Positions 45,441 through 56,563 of a DNA stretch of 64,000 bases are shown here, piece by piece; position 1 is the first letter of the stretch; each line of letters starts with the position of its first letter. The notes beneath the pieces were generated by a model. The model was not told the DNA's origin, made no database searches, and saw only the letters and a program-made list of their open reading frames with translations. Origin of the DNA: Colocasia esculenta. Its lineage: Eukaryota; Streptophyta; Magnoliopsida; Alismatales; Araceae. Location: positions 77,002,152 through 77,066,151 of the forward strand of contig CM024756.1 in NCBI GenBank assembly GCA_014218235.1, given 5' to 3'. The position numbers and the translations under genes are program-made.

Positions 45441-46884
45441 ATGAAGAGGTCACTTTCTGCCTTTCAAGAGAGATCCCCCCTTACTCCGGTCCCAAAGAAG
45501 CTAGGAGTCCTATGCCAAGCTCCAACATCTCTCCTCAATCCCGGGGCACATATGCATGCGCCCGGAGCTCCAAGTAAGTGCTCTCTCTTCTTTTAAATTC
45601 TGAAATTTTGCTATGTTTTTGTTTTGTTTTGCTCTTCTTCTTCTCCCCGTTCTTAGGCTCTCTCTTCTTCATCTCTTTAGATTCTACCTGGCCAAAGGAG
45701 GTTCTCCATAGTGCCATGGTTATCTCCCATGATCGAGCTTCTTCCGCCCGCATCTATCCGACATTTGAAAGAGTGGGGGTTATCTACGGTGTTCGTGCTC
45801 ACCAAACAATACCACAAGTTCGTGCACGTGTGGGATAGCATTACGGCACTGGTGGAACTGTGGCATCCACAAACCCACACCTTCATCTTCCCCAAATTTG
45901 AGGTGACCATCTTGCTGAAGGAGCTGGAGATTATGCTCGGCCTCCCGAAGTACAAGCGTGGTGAGAGTATGCTCTCTCCCACACCGTGGCACCTATCAAT
46001 GTGTGGGGATCATGGGTGAGATGACCATGAGGAAGATGGATCTGAATAGCATGACAAGTAGGTCCTTCGTCCACCTCCTTCCAATTGCTCAGTGGGTCAC
46101 TTCCCAGTGCAAACGCTGAACCGGTAATCACCTCGCCATTGCTAAAGCGACCGCCATCTGCATCTGCGACATCATTCTTTTCCCGACCGAGGATGGAGCT
46201 ATCTCCTTCGTCAATCTAAGCATTATTGACTCCATCTCAGAAGGTATGAGTGTCGACCAAGCAATTCTGGTTTTCTATATGCCGGGCTATCTTCTGCAGC
46301 CACCGGGGGCCCCTTCTACGGCTCCGTCATCGCCCTCGAGCTCTGGATGGGTATGCATGTCAACTTCCGGGTGATGGACAATTTGGGTACGGAGTGCAAG
46401 ACGATGCTCCATCACCCGCTGGCATATGTGGCAGGCCTCTCCACATGACGACCCAGGCCTAGTGTAAAACGGCCCAAGTGAAGGGACTGAAGGCATGGCG
46501 GGACTATTTCAAGCAAATGACCGTGGCGCGTTCGATATGTGCCCGCGCTTCCTGCACAACCGGATGATCCATTTACACAACGCACCGGGTTAGCACTCGC
46601 CGCCTTCTGGGCAACGAAGCACTCGTCAACTACACCCAAATCGATGCTATCTACAATGCGGGGTGGCACGCACTGTGGTTCCGCATCTTTCGCACTACCT
46701 GGCTATTCAAAAGCAGAAGATGGACGATGAACAGGACGAGAGAGACGTGCGAAGCACCATGGTGCACTGGGAAGGGTGTGCGACGAGTTCCGTCTAGGCG
46801 GGAGTGGAAGAAGAAGATGAAGACATGATCAGAGAGTACGTGGAGGCACTGAAGAAGCTCCAACCAGCTACTGCGGAAGCTTGA
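45441..46884 (+). pseudogene. Antisense gene 1 of element T: PMD/DUF7745-like protein
   Basis: The ATG at 45441 opens a Ser/Pro-rich first exon that runs into a GTAAGT donor (45574). A T-rich intron ends at 45680. The next frame (45711-46019) has HLKEWGLSTVF, VHVWDSITALVELWHPQTHTFIF and LEIMLGLPKY, the pattern of plant mobile domain (PF10536) or the related DUF7745 proteins. Later frames give ICDIILFPTEDG, IIDSISEGMSVDQAIL and, after another shift, RMGMHVNFR-like sequence. An acidic tail ends near 46884. Several frameshifts break it, and the exon 1/2 phase does not fit exactly. It is antisense to Tat pol. Function unknown. Confidence 0.55.
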
Positions 46885-47275
46885 AGATAGTGGACTGATG
46901 TAGGGAAGATGTTAGATGACAATTAGGGCAGAAATTTGCATTTAATTGAATGTAGGGAGAAATCGGAACATGTATTGATTGATTTGAAATGAATAACATG
47001 ATTTTTCCTATTTGCACAAAGGCTCTATTTAAACGCGACAAGCATGGGCGTCTCCTTAAGGTCGCGTCAGGCGGCGCGCCGTGACAGTAACGCGACGTCC
47101 TGCTATGTCGCGTCTTAAACCGATCGTTCAAAAACGCAATAGTCTTCCATCTCCCCCCCCTTCTTGCATTCAAACGCCCGAGAGAAAACCTTTGCAACCT
47201 TCGAATTTCCCTTGCAACCTTGCTCTCCCTTCACCCACTCTTCCCTTTTCTCGACCCTAATCACCCACAAACGTC
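46885..47275 (+). promoter_or_regulatory. Upstream region of antisense gene 2
   Basis: It contains TATTTAAA at about 47026-47033 and a cluster of GCGTC and CGCGAC words at 47032-47115 between the TATA-like box and the ATG at 47276. No gene is seen. Confidence 0.45.
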
Positions 47276-50170
47276 ATGGAAGGAGGAGGATGCGGAGAGG
47301 GCACTTCCCGTGCGAAGAGACACGCGGAGCGGCGGAGTTCCCGCGCCGATGGAGGCGCCCCCGCGGAGGGTGGAGACGGACGTGGATATGGAGGTGGAGG
47401 AAGAAGCGGAAGGCCCGCCGTCACGTGGAGGAGGCAAGGAAGAAACGGAGAAAGCGATGAAATCGGAGTCAATCCATCTAAGACCCTTGTATGAATGATG
47501 GGAGAGGTAAGGAAGCCCCCCAGAGGGTGACTGTAGGGCGTGAAGCCCAAGGAAAGATGATCGGACAAGGGAGGTTCCGGCCGGTCCGCTCTTGAGAACG
47601 CGATGACGCGATCCGTCGTGACACCAGTTGTCGCGACGGCTTAGGGTGACGTGACCTTGTCACGCCAGAGCAGATTGACGTGCCTGATCGCGATCTAGGA
47701 AAGAGACGCGATCAGGTCGCGCCCCCCCCCCCGTCGCGACATGGTCGCGACCTAATAAGGGGTCGCGACTCAAACCGAGCACCAAAAAACTTGACTGCTT
47801 ATCAACCGTTTTGTGCATGCAGGGTGAGATGAGGGCCCAGGTGTCCTGGACACTAGTCTTAGCCATGTTCCTGGCATTCCCCCCTTTCCAGAGAGAGTCG
47901 AGGAGATGGGCTTTGGAGAGATTTTGAGGATGGAGAGAATGAGGCCGGACCCCGCGCTCACCCAGGCTCTGCGGAGCAGGTGGGATACGGAGGCGACCGC
48001 CTTCATATTCCCATGGGGACATATGATCCCCAGCCTTGAGGATGTGAGCCGGATCATAGGGCTCAGAGTATATGGAAGACCAGTGAGCGGATTTATCTAC
48101 CCTTTCTACCAGGATCTGGCCGAGCGACTTCTAGGATTACTTGTAGATCGTAGGTCTTCCCTAGTTCCCAGGGTAGCACTTCAGGAGAGTCTAGGGCTAT
48201 TTGAAGTAGGGAAGAAGGTAGGGGAGACAGTAGATGAGCACTTCCAGAGACTGGTCCGGGTGAGTCGGAGGGAGCTTGCGAGTGAGCCGGGGGTAGAGGC
48301 GGACCTGGACTTGCGTCGCTTCCTCGTCCTTTTTCTTGGTAGACTTTTGTTTGCCACGAGGGGCGACGCAGTCCATTGCCGCTTCCTACCTCTCTTGGAG
48401 GACTTGGCCGAGGTGGGGGGACTACGCCTGGGGAGCAGCGTTCCTGGCGCACCAGTTCGACAGCTTGGGTGCCTCCGAGTGGCAGACTTCGACGAGTGGG
48501 TTCTTCCCATTCCTCCAGGTACACTTCTTCTCCCTAACCTTGAGTTTAACTGCATTTTGCTTTAAACTATGATCTAATCCTCTTCTCATTTTGTAGGTCT
48601 GGACTTACCTTCACCTCCCAGCCCTAGGGAGAGGGATCCTTGCACGGCCGGGCCTCGTGCCCATTGCACGCCGGTGGGATTCACGCCGGGACACTCGCAA
48701 CCTTGGCGATCAGCTAGTGCGCCTCCAGGAGGCCATTGACAGCTATCCACACTTGGATGTAAGTGCTCTAACCTTTCTCCCATAAATTAATGCTTGATAT
48801 AACTACTTGGTGACTAATTGTGCTTTGGTGTGTAGGTGATGTGGCAGCCTTACTTGGAGGAGAGTGACGAGGGACAACCTTGGTTGGTGTAGGCCCGCCC
48901 CTAGTTCGGTAGGTCGGTGTGGGTGCATGAACTCAACCTTGTGCTGCCTCTGCATCTGTTCCTGTGCCAGCAATCACTCGGGCTTCGGCAGAGTGCAATG
49001 GAGTTCCCTACTCGTGACCGGTTCCGCAGACCCGGTCGGAGCTTCCGGGGACTCCACGACACGACCGACTGGCGTGAGCGGGCAAAGGAACAGATCCAAA
49101 ACTGGGAGCGCCGGGGCAAGGCCGTCAAGTCCAGCGCGACCACCGACGATGCGTACCTCTAGGCATATGCCTTGAAGTACGGAGGAAAGGTATATAAGAG
49201 TGCCCGACACCAGGTAAAACCCCCAAACCAAAGCTCTTTGAATTTGACTTTATGGAATTGAGCTAATGATTTGGACATGAATTTCAGGTGGACGTGGCCG
49301 GTGAGATTGCATCACTCTGGGCCCTACTTTACTCGGCGATGCAGGACCGTGAGGTGGTGCAAAAGGAGGCAGAGCAGCTGGTAAGTACTTACTCAGACTT
49401 CAGTACTTAACCACTTTCAAAGTTGATTTGAGAATTTAACATGTGTTTTCATGTGCAGCAGAGGGAGTTGGAGAAGGTGAGGAGCGCCGCAGCAGCTGGT
49501 GCCTCCTCTTCGAGGGCAGCAGAGAGCTCCCAGTCAGACCTAGAGGAACGACTAGAGGCAGCAGTTAGACGGGCTGAGGAGGCGCAGGCTGATCTGGCCG
49601 AGCGGGTGAGTATAGCAGTGATTTTTATTTTGAAGAATATTTAATTATGGCTTTTGACTTGAATACTTTCCTGCAGGAGACAGCGCTGCGGACCGCCACC
49701 GACCGAGTTACCCAGCTACAGGGGTAGGTAGACTCGGTGGTGGGAGAGAGGGACCAGCTGTGCATCCAGGCGGAGGCAGCTGAGGCGTAGGTAGCTAAGG
49801 CGACGAGGGAGCTGATGACACTGCGTGTGCGGGGGTCGCCAGTGGACCAGGAGGAGCTCACTCGGCTACGCGCCGACCTGCAGGCGCAGTAGACCTTAGC
49901 GTGGAGCCTTCAGGAGATAATGACGGCCATAGGCCGTTCACACAGCAGGAGAAGGAGCGGGGCGAGCGCCAGCAGAGCGATCGGTGCCTCAGTGGGTCAG
50001 TACCTGGCAGGTTCCTCCAACTGTCGGAGGAACGAGGAGGAGGAGAGGCACCGCCGGGGTGAGGCGAGTGCTTAGAGTGCCGGGTGTGGTGGTGAGATGC
50101 TACCACCACCAGATAGGCAGGAGGGATCCGGGGAGAGTGGCGGTGGACAGTGAGGAGATTGTGAGCCACC
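47276..50170 (+). pseudogene. Antisense gene 2 of element T: spliced PMD plus coiled-coil protein
   Basis: The probable first exon (47276-47508) is Gly/Arg/Glu-rich and ends at GTAAGG. The PMD part lies at 47820-48518 with VLDTSLS, MIPSLEDVSRIIGLRVYG and, after a one-base shift in a G-run near 48418, YAWGAAFLAHQF. The next exons are 48597-48758 (VWTYLHLPALGRG, LQEAIDSYPHLD), 48836-49213 (MWQPYLEE, VWVHELNLVLP), 49288-49380, 49459-49605 and 49677 onward, the last three being coiled coil. Introns 48519-48596, 48759-48835, 49214-49287, 49381-49458 and 49606-49676 are 71-78 bp, all GT-AG and all phase 0. TAG stops lie at 48890, 48902, 49160, 49725, 49788 and 49890. PMD proteins act in silencing in plants; the role inside a Tat element is unknown. 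Confidence 0.7.
47585..47772. repeat. GTCGCGAC word array in the first intron of antisense gene 2
   Basis: Words such as GTTGTCGCGACGG, GATCGCGATC, GGTCGCGCC, CGTCGCGACATGG and GTCGCGACC occur every 10-25 bp, several as perfect palindromes (GTCGCGAC, GATCGCGATC). Confidence 0.75.
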
Positions 50171-51348
50171 TCCCCTTTTATCTTTTGTACATATTGATCA
50201 TCTCTTAGTGAAAATTTTATTTTATGTCAATATTTATGAAATGAGTGGTTTGCAATTGACACGAGTGTGAGATGAGATTCAAACACGGGAGAGAGAGAGA
50301 CAGAGAGTACTGAGTACAACGCTGCGTGCCCCTTAGAATTACCTGTCCCTGCACACTTAGCAAAATAGGTTAGATCTGCTCTTTAGCTCAGCCCCTTGCG
50401 CTTAAATAGACATGAATCCGACTTCGTAATTGTCAAGGGGCGGAGCCTTATTAAATAGGCGGAAAAGGAAAATAAACAATGCATGCTAAAAAAGCGATAT
50501 GTACACACATTCTTTTTGGATTTTGGAATCTTTTTTTTTGATGATTTTTTTTGGATTTTGGAATTTTTTTGATTTTTTTGGATTTTAAGATTTTTTTGAT
50601 TTTTTTTTTGTTTTTGGATTTTGGAATAACAACACCTCTTGCTCTTGTGTGATTAGCCATGGACCTCATTTCCATCTCTTGTTTGGCGAATAATGTCTAT
50701 GTGCAGCGTGTATTTATCTTTGGCTTACTAAGGTTTCTTGCCCCTTGAATATTAATGTTCCAACACAGACCAGGTGTAGGGGTTCTTTGGTCATTTTAGG
50801 AAGAACATGAAGATTAGAGATGAGACAAGACTTGATCTTGGGGTCGGGGTTACTGGCTTGTAAGACTCGCAACGGGTATGTTACATGTGGAATTCATCTA
50901 TTGTCCAGGGACTTTAAGGCCATTGCTCTCTTTTAATTGGGGCATGCGTACGACCGGGCTCAAGGGCGTCCCGCGGGGAACTATATTGCCACTCTTTGTC
51001 ATGCCCCTATTTTCTTATCATTTCTCCTTCATTATTTCATCATTTCTTTCGCCTTTCTTTTGAATTGACCGTCCCTCTTTGAGACTTCATACACATGATT
51101 TATACCGTTTGCCTATCTACAAGCTAGCTTCCTCTTGCCCCTGGACCCTGTCCGAGTAAGAAGAGAACTGACCTCAGGTTCCCTACACTAGGGCTAAGCA
51201 GGAACACCATACACAAAGGGGAATTGACCTTAGGTCGCCGTGTTGTGTGTGTAGTTGGACATAAAAGTTATTCACCACGACGAGGGGGAGTGAGATACAT
51301 GGCCAACGACATTGTTTTGCAAATTGGTGTTGTTATCAAAATTGTTTA
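50171..51348. other. Gene-free region between antisense gene 2 and the pol end
   Basis: A low-complexity T-rich stretch (50509-50630, TTTTTTGGATTTTGG-like) is the main feature. The rest shows no frame or repeat that I can support. Antisense gene 2 and pol converge here, so it may hold polyadenylation signals for both. Confidence 0.5.
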
Positions 51349-52035
51349 TTAGGGGTAGAATCTTTTAAGGTACAACCCATTCCATGGGTGAGAGAGCTCC
51401 TCACCATCAGCATTAACTAGCCTATACGCGTTCCCGGGGTACACCTCCTTGACGACGTACGACCCTTCCTAGTTTGCTGACAATTTGGACCTTGGACCTC
51501 CAGGTTTTATGAAAATTCGCTTCAAAACCATGTCTCCTTTTTAGAATTTGTGCTCAATTACTTTCTTTTTAAAAGATCTTGAGAGTCTATTTTGATATGA
51601 AAGTACATGATCGGCTGCAGCTAAACGTCGTTCGTCTAAGAGTTTTAACTGTGTAAGCAACGCCTCCTGATGTTCGTCGGGATTAAGTTCTTTGTCCAGC
51701 TGAACTCTTAGCGAAGGAATGAGGATCTCATGTGGACATACTGCATCCATCCCATATGTAAGTGAGAACGGAGTTTGCCTAGTGGGCGTGCGGACGGAGG
51801 TGCGGTAGGCCCACAGAGCCTCGACCAATTTCTCTAGCCAATCAGCAAATTTATTAGACTCGCAAGTTTTCTTTAGAATTTTTAAAAGTGTTTTATTTGT
51901 GGCTTCGGCCTAGCCATTTCCCTGTGGATAATACGGAGACGAATGATGCAAGGAAATGTTAAATTTCTTACATAGGTCCTGAAGCTCTTGAGATATGAAC
52001 TGGGGTCCATTGTCGGTGACGAGGCTGCTTGTCAC
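51349..52035 (-). pseudogene. Integrase C-terminal part of Tat pol (element T)
   Basis: After a TGA near 52033, the minus frame continues with VTDNGPQF (second catalytic Asp) and QGNG, an in-frame TAG, then AEATNK with the catalytic Glu. The frame 51828-51541 has VEALWAYRTSVRTPT and FSLTYGMDAVCPHEI, typical Tat integrase. It ends with a KRFYP block and a TAA at 51349-51351, the natural pol end. Confidence 0.82.
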
Positions 52036-53943
52036 TCAGAACCGCGCGATGATGTTCCTCATGATGAATCTGCACACAGTTGAGCCTTTGATTTCTGCAA
52101 ACGCCTTTGCTTCGTCCCACTTGGTGAAGTACTCAGTAGCAATGAGGATGAAGGATTTTTGTTTTATCTGAGCATTAGGATCACCAAGAGGCCCGATGAT
52201 ATCAAAGGCCCACATGGAGAAAGGCCAAGGGGAAGATAGTGGATGCAAAGAGGAGGATGGAGCATGGATTTTGTCGGCATGGATCTGGCATTTGACACAT
52301 CTACAAACGTAGATGGCACAGTCTTCTTCTAGGGTTGGCCAGTAGTAGCCCTGCCTAAGAATCTTTTTATCCAACATTTGGCTATTCACATGCCCTCTGC
52401 ATTCGCTGGAATGGGATCCTTCCACTACCTTCCAAGCCTCTTCGTCTGACAAACACCGGAGGAGCATTTCGTTTAGAGCGCGTCTGTAAAGCACTTCACC
52501 AATAAGGATATACCTTAACATTGCTCTACGGATGGCTCGCTTGTCCTCTGCTTCAGCTTCTTCTGGGAAGGTACCATCCCTACAATACTGCTCAATTTCG
52601 TGGTACCACGGCCTTTCTTCTTCCATCATTTCTCCTAGCTCCACAAGCATTAACTCCTTTGCTTCTTTTCTTTCTGCCTTCAAAACTAGAGAGCTCCTAA
52701 GGTTAATGAACCAAGGATCCTGAGTGGAGGGAGTCTCTAACCTTTGAACAATGATTGTCTCAGCACTGCGGCTGAGAGGGAATGAGAGAGAGGAGGCTAA
52801 CGACACCAAAGCATCGGCCAGGATATTCTGAGAGCGAGGAGTATGAATGTAGATGAGTTGATGGAATTGCTTGGCTAGGAATGTGACCAGATCTTGATAG
52901 GGCTTAAGTTTAGGGTCACGAGTGCGGTAAGTAGAAAGGAGTTTCCGAAGAACAAGTTGAGAGTCTCCTATGATCTTGAGATGACGAGCGCCTAAGAGAT
53001 AGGCAAGCTTAAGACCGGCAAGGAGAGCTTCATACTCAAAGATATTGTTGGTGGCATGGAACTGGAGTTGGTAGGCTAGAGGAATGGTGATCCCTTCTGG
53101 GGTGAGCAAGACAGCACCTATGCCCCGTCCCCTAGAATTGAGAGCTCCATCGAAGTGGAGCGACCAGAAGGGATCGCGAGAGATGAGTGACAGGTTTTCA
53201 TCGGGGAATTCCTCTTGAACTGTGTCACTATGAGTAAGAAGAAGGTGAGCAAGGTGCTCAACAATGGCATAGCCTTTTATAGCTTTCTGAACTATAAAGG
53301 TGATATCGAATTGAGAGAGGAAACTTTGCCAGCGTGCCAATCTGTTGGCGAGGACTAGCTTCTCCAGGAGATACCTAATAGGGTCCATTCTAGAAATCAA
53401 ACTCACTTTATGGGATAGGAAGTAGTGCTTCAATTTCTGCACCACCCAAACTAGCACTGCACATGTTTTCTCCATTGTAGTAAGTTTGAGCTCGGAAGGA
53501 TTAAAGAGTCTAGATAGGTAATAGACTGACCTTTCTTTGCCAGATTCGTCATGTTGAGCAAGGACAACTCCTAGGGAGTCCTCAATGGTCGACAGATATA
53601 GGATTAAGGGTTTCCCAGGGACAGGCGCCTGCAGCACGGGTGGATTCATAAGGTAACTCTTGAGCTCATCAAAGGCCTCTTGGCACTTGGTGTTCCATTC
53701 AAACTTGGCCCCTCCTTTCAACAGTTCATAGAAGGGACGACATCTTTGGGAGTGCTGAGATATGAATCTCCTTATGAACTGTAGCCGACCAATCAAACCT
53801 CGAAGCTCAGATATGTTCTTGGGAGGAGGCATTTCATTTATCGCCTTGGCCTTGTGCGGGTCTATTTGAATCCCCTGTTTGCTGACTATAAACCCTAGAA
53901 ATTTGCCTGAAGAAACCCCAAATATGTACTTCTTCGGATTCAT
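52036..53943 (-). CDS. Tat pol: RT end, dual RNase H, integrase N-terminal part
   Basis: A long open frame of 635 codons. Residues 1-100 are the RT thumb (GKFLGFIVSKQGI). Residues 105-235 form the degenerate gypsy RNase H. Residues 260-380 form a second RNase H of the archaeal type, with catalytic residues D264 (HFDGA), E305 (YEAL), D327 (GDSQ) and D377 (LADAL). The integrase zinc finger has H511, H518, C549 and C552, and the core begins at WAFDIIGPLGDP with D581. Dual RNase H is the hallmark of Tat/Ogre elements. The reading is interrupted from RT by a TAG at 53947 and from the rest of integrase by a TGA, so the polyprotein is not whole. Confidence 0.9.
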   Translation of the reverse strand: MNPKKYIFGVSSGKFLGFIVSKQGIQIDPHKAKAINEMPPPKNISELRGLIGRLQFIRRFISQHSQRCRPFYELLKGGAKFEWNTKCQEAFDELKSYLMNPPVLQAPVPGKPLILYLSTIEDSLGVVLAQHDESGKERSVYYLSRLFNPSELKLTTMEKTCAVLVWVVQKLKHYFLSHKVSLISRMDPIRYLLEKLVLANRLARWQSFLSQFDITFIVQKAIKGYAIVEHLAHLLLTHSDTVQEEFPDENLSLISRDPFWSLHFDGALNSRGRGIGAVLLTPEGITIPLAYQLQFHATNNIFEYEALLAGLKLAYLLGARHLKIIGDSQLVLRKLLSTYRTRDPKLKPYQDLVTFLAKQFHQLIYIHTPRSQNILADALVSLASSLSFPLSRSAETIIVQRLETPSTQDPWFINLRSSLVLKAERKEAKELMLVELGEMMEEERPWYHEIEQYCRDGTFPEEAEAEDKRAIRRAMLRYILIGEVLYRRALNEMLLRCLSDEEAWKVVEGSHSSECRGHVNSQMLDKKILRQGYYWPTLEEDCAIYVCRCVKCQIHADKIHAPSSSLHPLSSPWPFSMWAFDIIGPLGDPNAQIKQKSFILIATEYFTKWDEAKAFAEIKGSTVCRFIMRNIIARF

Positions 53944-54602
53944 CTTCAGCTAATATTCTTGTGCGCGATGAAACACTCTGGCAAGCACGGAGGAGTGTTC
54001 TCTTCGGGTCTGAGACTTCACCACAATATCATCCACGTAAACCTCAACATCGATATGTATCATGTCGTGGAAGATAGCTAACATTGCCCTTTGATAGGTG
54101 GCGCCGACATTCTTTAATCCAAACGGCATGACCACATAGCAATAAGTTCCCCAGGGGGTGGTGAAGGAGGTCTTCTCTTGGTCCTCCGGGGCTAGACGAA
54201 TCTGATTATAGCCTGAGTACCCATCCATAAATGATAGAGTTTCAAACCCCGCGGTGTTATCAATCAAGACATCCAAGTGAGGTAACGGTAAATCATCCTT
54301 TGGACATGCCCTATTCAAGTCCCGGAAGTCTATGCAATGCGCACCCTTCCGTCTTTCTTCATCACCGGGACTATGTTCGCCACCCCAATGGATAGAGGAC
54401 TACACGGATGAACTTGGCTTTGTGTAGTTTATCAATTTCCTCTTTCATCTTCAAAGCATGTGGGGGAGGAACCTCCTTAGCTTTTGCTTAACGGCAACTG
54501 CCCCTGCTTTAAAATAACCTATGTTCTACTACCATTCGGGGTCAATGCCGGGCATGTTGTCGTAGGACTAGGCAAAGGAGTCCTTGAACTCCCTTAACAT
54601 CT
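53944..54602 (-). pseudogene. Reverse transcriptase of Tat pol (element T)
   Basis: The frame 54318-53950 has CPKDDLPLPHLDVLID, FMDGYSGYNQI, MPFGLKN and the active site YVDDIVVKS. It is joined to the next domain by a single TAG in place of a codon that is Gln in relatives as I remember them. Upstream (54602-54319) the RT fingers are recognisable (CIDFRDLNR at the edge), but stops and shifts interrupt them. Confidence 0.88.
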
Positions 54603-55226
54603 CTATGAACACTTCTTCTTCTTCAGAGGGAGACTGGAAGCTATGGTTAAGAGCCTGGGGTCCTCTTCCATTCCTACGTTTACCTCTTTAGTGGGTTCGT
54701 CTACTGCCGAGGTGGGCTCATCAAATCTCCTCATGCCACTTGCATACATTTCGGCAACATCTTCTATATCGCAATCATTTTCATCCAATGGGTCATCTTC
54801 GGCTAAGATCTCATACACTCCGAATCCATCGTCTAGCCCTTCCTCTTTGTGCAGATCCTCTATGTTCAAAACTACTACTTCTTGGATGAACTCTTCGACA
54901 GCTAGAAGAGCGCCACACCTTTGCACCAAGTCTAATAGATATCTACGGGGTATGCCACTACCCTTCTTCTTCCTAGACAGGGACGAGGACTTGCTAGATT
55001 CTACCCCTGAACCTAGACTAGATTTGATATTTACAGAAGGCTCTGGAGGAGTGTCCAGAGGTTTATTGGAATGGAAAGAAAAGGGTGCGGCAGGGCCGCG
55101 AAGGTCCTCTGATGGGACTAGAGGAGGAAGCAAGCCACCCGAGCTCAGAGTGCCGGCGGCAGAGTTGGGGTGTAGGGGAACAGAAGGCCCCTCACCCAGA
55201 TCGCCCAAAATGACCATGTCGGTCAA
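54603..55226 (-). pseudogene. Region before RT in Tat gag-pol (element T)
   Basis: A 207-codon frame. The N-terminal half is Pro/Ser/Gly-rich. It is followed by PRRYLLDLVQRCGALLAVEEF (positions about 92-113) and an acidic stretch (EILAEDDPLDENDCDIED). The acidic connector before RT is common in Tat elements. No protease DTG or gag knuckle is visible, so gag and protease are missing to the right. The plus-strand ORF here is a shadow. Confidence 0.6.
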
Positions 55227-55676
55227 CAGGCGAAGGCGCGGCTTGAGCAGAAGGAGGAGAAGGGCGGGGATCGCCGCCTAGGAGAAGGGGGAGTGACGGA
55301 GATCGCCGTCGGCGAGAGGAAAGAGTGAGGGGGTGACAGGGATCGCCGTCGAAGGAGAGAGTGACGGGATCGCCGTCGAAGCAAAGGGAAGCGCGGAGGT
55401 GATGGGGATCGCCGTCAAGGGAGTGAGAGCCGGACAGCAGAGGGCAGAAAACGGGAAGGATGAGTCAGGAAAGAGAAGGAGGACGGGGATCGCCGTCCGA
55501 TGAAAAGGAAAGGAAGAAGACAGGGATCGCCGTCCGAAGAAAGGGGAAAGGAGACGACGAGGATTGCCGTCCGAAGAAAGGGGAAAGGAGAAAGACGGGG
55601 ATCACCGTCCGAAGAAAAGGGGAAGACGAATAGAGGTTGGCAAGGAAGAAAATGAAAGGTCGCGGAATTCTCGATA
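55227..55676. repeat. GGGATCGCCGTC tandem repeats at the broken end of T
   Basis: At least nine imperfect units of 28-42 bp carry the core GGGATCGCCGTC and purine-rich spacers (AGAAAGGGGAAAGGAG), at about 55300-55615. They occupy the place where gag should be. No gene is supported. Confidence 0.75.
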
Positions 55677-55811
55677 TGGTAATCTAGAAGGGGGGTTAAA
55701 TAGATTACTGTCGATTAAAACTTTTATCACCTTCTTTTACGAAAGCACAGACTATGAAAACTGTAACAGAGTTTGAACTAAATTTTGGTGTGTGTAACTT
55801 GACAATAACCA

Positions 55812-56067
55812 GATAGACAATCTATCAAGCGTGTGTAAAGACAACGTACCTACCAAACATCTAAAGAAACGTTCAAACCATAGAACACGGAGTTTTACGT
55901 GGTTCGGAGTACACAACTTCTGTATCCTACGTCCACGGTCCACACACACACACAGAAAGACTGCTTTCAAGTAGTTCACGACTACAACACACACACGAGA
56001 TGTCTGATGTGAAACCATGATCAGAACAACTCAAAGACCACGTGATTCAAGCACAAGGCCACTTGAA
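55812..56067 (-). ncRNA. Hairpin cluster in the LTR of E
   Basis: GATAGA/TCTATC (55812-55826) is followed by an outer stem CGTGG/CCACG (55898-55902, 55933-55937). This encloses GGA-TACA with TGTATCC, with one bulged base (55906-55927). Next are GTAGT/ACTAC (55971-55985) and TTCAAG/CTTGAA (56046-56067). The outer-plus-inner stem with TTCGG on one side and TACGT on the other matches the three other SIRE-like LTRs. Confidence 0.42.
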
Positions 56068-56372
56068 ACACAACCACACACGAATAATAGAGAACCAAAA
56101 AATAGAGAGTTCTTGAGTGGAAGGAATAGATCCTGATTTTATAACTCCACTAGAGAACGTCTGGATGGAGTTCAAACTTCGTCTTGATAGCCTTGAGTTG
56201 ATGTAGAAGCTTGAATCCACGACGTTCTGTCTTCAAGTCTGCTGGACCAATGATTCTTTCAATCTCTGAACAGCAGGATGAAGCAGAGCAGCAGAATATC
56301 TCTTCTCCTTGGGTTTTTCTCTAGGGTTGATGACGGTGGCTGCTTCTGTACGAAAATATCTCCAAAAGATTC

Positions 56373-56380
56373 CTTTTATA
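56373..56380 (-). promoter_or_regulatory. TATA box of the element E LTR
   Basis: TATAAAAG on the minus strand. Confidence 0.6.
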
Positions 56381-56563
56381 TGGGTGTTCAAGTATAGAGA
56401 GTTGTGATATATGGAAACACCCACATAGGGAACATATAGAGATCTCGTATCTAACATCTCGCTTCGTCTGTTGATAGGTCTCATGGCATCTATCGATAGG
56501 AGCTTACACAGTTCCAACATCTAGAAGTCTTGGAGTTTTTGGAATGCATTCCCTGTATAAATC

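Noticed and set aside
51349..55226. Endogenous pararetrovirus
   Set aside because: An integrase with zinc finger and core follows RNase H, and an LTR with a PPT is present. The dual RNase H points to Tat-type gypsy.
54643..55281. 212-codon plus-strand ORF opposite Tat gag-pol
   Set aside because: It is Ser-rich with no domain. It is the complement of the acidic minus-strand frame, which has recognisable Tat features.
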